Origin: UBA652 sp964598235
Lineage (GTDB): Bacteria; Pseudomonadota; Gammaproteobacteria; Nitrosococcales; Methylophagaceae
Assembly (NCBI GenBank): GCA_964598235.1
Contig: CAZRAY010000042.1
Coordinates: 1 to 16,158 of the forward strand
DNA: 16,158 nt
Direction: 5' to 3'
The notes under the pieces are model-generated. The model worked only from the letters and a program-made list of their open reading frames with translations. It was not told the DNA's origin and searched no databases. The position numbers and the translations under genes are program-made. The first letter of the stretch is position 1, and every line of letters begins with the position of its first letter. This document shows, one piece after another, positions 13,989 to 16,158 of the stretch.

Positions 13989-14076
13989 TGGCGGAGAGAG
14001 AGGGATTCGAACCCTCGGTACCTTACGGTACACACGCTTTCCAAGCGAGCTCATTCGGCCGCTCTGACATCTCTCC
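13989..14076 (-). tRNA. tRNA-Ser (anticodon GGA)
   Basis: An 88-nt class II tRNA. The acceptor stem is GGAGAGA (14076-14070) with TCTCTCC (13999-13993). The anticodon loop TTGGAAA gives GGA, which reads UCC and UCU. A long variable arm (GTGTACCGTAAGGTACCGA) marks it as serine, and the T loop is GGTTCGAATCC. Discriminator G and CCA are encoded (13989-13991). It closely resembles E. coli tRNA-Ser GGA. Confidence 0.96.
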
Positions 14077-14090
14077 AAATAAGGCGCATG

Positions 14091-14119
14091 AGATTACAGC
14101 AGTTTGGGATGTTTAGCAA
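14091..14119 (-). promoter_or_regulatory. Predicted promoter of tRNA-Ser
   Basis: On the minus strand, TTGCTA (-35, 14114-14119) and TAATCT (-10, 14091-14096) are 17 bp apart. Transcription would begin about 8 nt before the mature tRNA 5' end, giving a short leader for RNase P. Confidence 0.5.
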
Positions 14120-14137
14120 TTTGAATGTCGCCAAATT

Positions 14138-14383
14138 TTATTTTTGGTGGTGATGCTTCCAGAGTCGAAAAAAGATAATCGTGGCTGCAAAAAAGAAGGT
14201 AAGGCCGGCTAAGATAAATACAATAATGGCTTGTTCGTGGAACACGATGCCGGTTCCGGCATCAAAATATCGCCCTGCTGAATTGAAGGGGAGGTGAGAG
14301 TAAGCAATCGCTAAATAGCCAAAAGCAACACTGAGCATGATGGAGAGGGCGCCGATAATTAATTTTGTGATGGGTGCATTCAT
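14138..14383 (-). CDS. Small membrane protein with two predicted transmembrane helices
   Basis: I do not recognise this 81-aa protein. It has one hydrophobic helix near the N terminus (about residues 7-28) and another at about 51-73, joined by a loop (HLPFNSAGRYFDAGTGIVFH), and ends in a basic, His-rich tail (RLWKHHHQK). Its ATG overlaps the coaX stop by one base (TAATG, 14381-14385), so it is almost certainly translated as part of the coaX run. It ends 60 nt before the tRNA-Ser gene. In many gammaproteobacteria a SPOR-domain gene follows coaX; this is not one. Confidence 0.7.
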   Translation of the reverse strand: MNAPITKLIIGALSIMLSVAFGYLAIAYSHLPFNSAGRYFDAGTGIVFHEQAIIVFILAGLTFFFAATIIFFRLWKHHHQK

Positions 14384-15123
14384 TATTTAAGCGATACGAT
14401 TAACCCACCGAGAACGAGGTGGGGAAAATATTCCATATAATCAGGCAGCAGCGGTAATAATTTTTCGGCATCGCCACCGGTGATAAGATAATGAATCTCG
14501 GTGTCTGAATCTGCATCAAGATCGTCGACTAGTTGATTGAGGCTGGCTGTAATGGTATAAAACGCACCGGCTTGGACGGCATGGTGGGTATTGGTGGCAA
14601 GACGTTGGAGCGTTGATGGATCAGGTTTTGTTGGCTCGATACCCTCTGTATTACTAATCAAGCTGCTTTGCATCAGTTGCAAGCCAGGTAGGATGAGGCC
14701 GCCTTGGTGTTGGCCATTGTCGATAAGATCAATCGTGATAGCGGTGCCACAATCGATAATGCAACTAATGGATTTGGGATTTAGCTGGTGGGCAGCGATC
14801 AGCGTTAACCAGCGGTCAACGCCGAGTTGTTCTGGTTTATCATAGCCATTCCTTACGCCAAAATTTTCAGCTTCACTTTGAACGAAGGTTGGAGTGAGCT
14901 GCCATTTCTTTTCGCTCCAGTCTGCAAGTTGTTCAGCGATTTTATCGCCAGCAACGTTACTGACATAGAGCGCTTCAATATCTGATAAGGTGTTCCAGTG
15001 CTTCTTAAAGGCAGTTTTCATACCTGTTTTTGTACGTGGGAAGGCATCATTACTTGAGAGGTGTTCGCCATCAAATAGTGCCCATTTTATTCGGCTATTA
15101 CCGATATCTACTAGTAATTTCAT
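14383..15123 (-). CDS. coaX: Type III pantothenate kinase CoaX
   Basis: A 246-aa ASKHA-fold kinase that phosphorylates pantothenate in the first step of coenzyme A synthesis. The N-terminal phosphate loop is VDIGNSRIKWALFDG (Asp6). GVDRW (101-105) carries the catalytic Asp103, IIDCGTAITIDLI (122-134) contributes to the metal and phosphate site, GGLILPGLQLM (141-151) follows, and ITGGDAEKL lies near the end. Type III enzymes are not inhibited by CoA and need a monovalent cation. AAGGA lies five bases before the ATG. The gene follows birA by 68 nt; the birA-coaX pair is common in gammaproteobacteria. Confidence 0.96.
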   Translation of the reverse strand: MKLLVDIGNSRIKWALFDGEHLSSNDAFPRTKTGMKTAFKKHWNTLSDIEALYVSNVAGDKIAEQLADWSEKKWQLTPTFVQSEAENFGVRNGYDKPEQLGVDRWLTLIAAHQLNPKSISCIIDCGTAITIDLIDNGQHQGGLILPGLQLMQSSLISNTEGIEPTKPDPSTLQRLATNTHHAVQAGAFYTITASLNQLVDDLDADSDTEIHYLITGGDAEKLLPLLPDYMEYFPHLVLGGLIVSLK

Positions 15124-15191
15124 GTTGTCCTTGAAGAATATTGTTTGGTGCTAGTTTGAGTGCGCATCTACAAACAGTATTGATATAAATA

Positions 15192-15989
15192 TTAAGCTAA
15201 TTTTATACTGTAATCACTGCTGGAGATACTCTGAATATCCATTTCTTTATCTCGTTGATAGCGAAAACTGCCATCTGAATTGATACCTTGCCCGATAGCG
15301 CTAATTTTTTCTTCACCACGCGTAATAAAAATAGGTTGCTGGAAGCAGGCATCATATTGCACCCATTGCTGGGTGAAAGGCACAACACCAGATTGTTCAA
15401 ATTGGTCGAGTGCACCCATCAGGTTGTTAATAAGCGTGCCAGCAAGCGTGTTTCGGCAAGGTGGGGTGGGGTGTAATTCTGCGAGGGTGGTGATGGCTTG
15501 TGGGATCTGTTGTTGCGCGGCAGGAGGAAGATGATAATTCACGCCAATGCCAATGACCAGATGCTGCTGATTGCCGATCCGAGATTCAACGAGAATGCCG
15601 CCGAGCTTTTGCTGTTTGTAAAAGAGATCATTGGGCCATTTTAATTGCAGATCTTTAATACCATGCGCTGCTAGCGATTGAATCAGTGCGATGCCTGCGA
15701 GAATACTGATACCGTTAATATTGGTGGGTGTGTCTAAACGCCAGCGTAAGGAAAGGTAGAGATTACCACTGTCTGGTGATTGCCAGCGGTCACCGCGTCG
15801 ACCACGCCCTGCCGTTTGGCTATTGGCTATACAAACACTGACTTGGCTGGATGAATTGCTGAGGTGTTGCCAGAGATAGTCGTTGGTGGAATCTACACTC
15901 TCGAGTAAATGTAGCGTATCTAGTCTATGATGATTTTTATCAGATAAAGCCGCTAAAATAGAGGCTTTAGAAAGCGGCAAAACGGTCAT
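15192..15989 (-). CDS. birA: Biotin-[acetyl-CoA-carboxylase] ligase BirA without DNA-binding domain
   Basis: A 265-aa biotin protein ligase that makes biotinyl-AMP and transfers biotin to the AccB carrier protein. The catalytic signature is clear: VDSTNDYL (32-39), GRGRRGDRWQSP (61-72), LKWPNDLFYKQQKLGGILVE (116-135) with the key Lys117, and GIGVNYH. A small C-terminal domain follows at about 218-265. E. coli BirA (about 320 aa) carries an N-terminal winged helix that represses the bio operon; here the protein begins just before the catalytic domain and an in-frame TAA four codons upstream of the ATG rules out a longer start. It is therefore a ligase without repressor function (group I type). 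The ATG overlaps the DUF2069 stop (ATGA). Confidence 0.95.
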   Translation of the reverse strand: MTVLPLSKASILAALSDKNHHRLDTLHLLESVDSTNDYLWQHLSNSSSQVSVCIANSQTAGRGRRGDRWQSPDSGNLYLSLRWRLDTPTNINGISILAGIALIQSLAAHGIKDLQLKWPNDLFYKQQKLGGILVESRIGNQQHLVIGIGVNYHLPPAAQQQIPQAITTLAELHPTPPCRNTLAGTLINNLMGALDQFEQSGVVPFTQQWVQYDACFQQPIFITRGEEKISAIGQGINSDGSFRYQRDKEMDIQSISSSDYSIKLA

Positions 15990-16158
15990 TTTTTGGCGTT
16001 AAATTTAATATAGTAAAGCGCGCTAATAAAGAGCAGGGTGCTAAAGAACACTTCCAACCATGCAAATAGGCTGGCTTGCATTGTCTCGGCAGTATAGATT
16101 TCTCCAATGCCATGAGCAAAATAAAATAGCATCATAAAGCCGACCCAATAATGGGTGT
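15986..16158 (-). CDS. DUF2069 family membrane protein, 5' end outside window
   Basis: The last 56 codons of a minus-strand gene run in from the right edge and stop at the TGA at 15988-15986. The peptide reads HYWVGFMMLFYFAHGIGE, then a short polar stretch (YTAETMQ), then WLEVFFSTLLFISALYYIKF, ending KFNAKK. Two hydrophobic helices around a short loop and the closing YYIKFNAKK match the end of DUF2069 proteins, small inner-membrane proteins of unknown function. The stop overlaps the birA start by four bases (ATGA), which implies coupling with birA. Confidence 0.8.
   Translation of the reverse strand, partial: THYWVGFMMLFYFAHGIGEIYTAETMQASLFAWLEVFFSTLLFISALYYIKFNAKK

Noticed and set aside
13911..14153. 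Plus-strand ORF of 80 aa containing RERDSNPR
   Set aside because: It is the antisense reading of the tRNA-Ser gene, a well-known source of false proteins, and it also runs through the terminator.
1..16158. CRISPR array, IS element, phage or defence genes
   Set aside because: No regularly spaced direct repeats, transposase, integrase or recognisable defence protein is present on either strand.

Overview
This 16.2 kb window is an ordinary chromosomal segment of a gammaproteobacterium. The evidence is the closeness of the proteins to their E. coli counterparts (UvrD, RhlB, thioredoxin, DsbB, IF-1, RecR, YbaB, DnaX) and several conserved gene neighbourhoods: trxA divergent from rhlB, recR-aat-bpt-infA with Aat and Bpt side by side, and 4.5S RNA-dnaX-ybaB-recR. 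GC content looks moderate. I cannot place the organism below class level. A run of exactly 100 N inside dnaX shows that this is a draft scaffold.

Layout, left to right. (1) Positions 1-177 hold an inverted-repeat element and a strong terminator. (2) Positions 178-1233, minus strand, hold a CsgG-like outer-membrane lipoprotein with a C-terminal peptidoglycan-binding domain, behind its own predicted promoter. (3) Positions 1316-5862, minus strand, hold a tight run transcribed in the order VOC-family protein, uvrD, TRAP-type solute-binding lipoprotein, DUF411 lipoprotein, arfB. (4) trxA (minus) and rhlB-dsbB (plus) are divergent around 6273-6381. (5) Positions 8236-12840, minus strand, form an information-processing block: 4.5S RNA, dnaX, ybaB, recR, aat, bpt, infA. 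A 120-bp inverted-repeat element sits between ybaB and recR. (6) Positions 13034-13951, plus strand, hold a secreted lamin-tail-domain protein with a C-terminal sorting-signal-like tail. It shares a two-way terminator with a minus-strand tRNA-Ser(GGA). (7) Positions 14138-16158, minus strand, hold a DUF2069 membrane protein (cut by the window edge), a BirA lacking its DNA-binding domain, type III pantothenate kinase CoaX and a small two-helix membrane protein.

The genes fall into familiar working groups. DnaX, YbaB and RecR serve replication and recombination. Aat and Bpt both attach N-terminal residues that mark proteins for ClpS/ClpAP (the bacterial N-degron pathway). Thioredoxin and DsbB serve cytoplasmic reduction and periplasmic disulfide formation. 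CoaX and BirA are cofactor enzymes. ArfB rescues stalled ribosomes. Adjacent genes often overlap by 1-8 nt (TAATG, ATGA), which suggests translational coupling.

I found no defence system, CRISPR array, phage or IS element, and no convincing undescribed multigene system. The items most worth a second look are the two related inverted-repeat elements, the CsgG/peptidoglycan-binding fusion, the lamin-tail protein with its unusual C-terminal anchor, the orphan TRAP/DUF411 lipoprotein pair, and a possible five-codon leader peptide coupled to rhlB.
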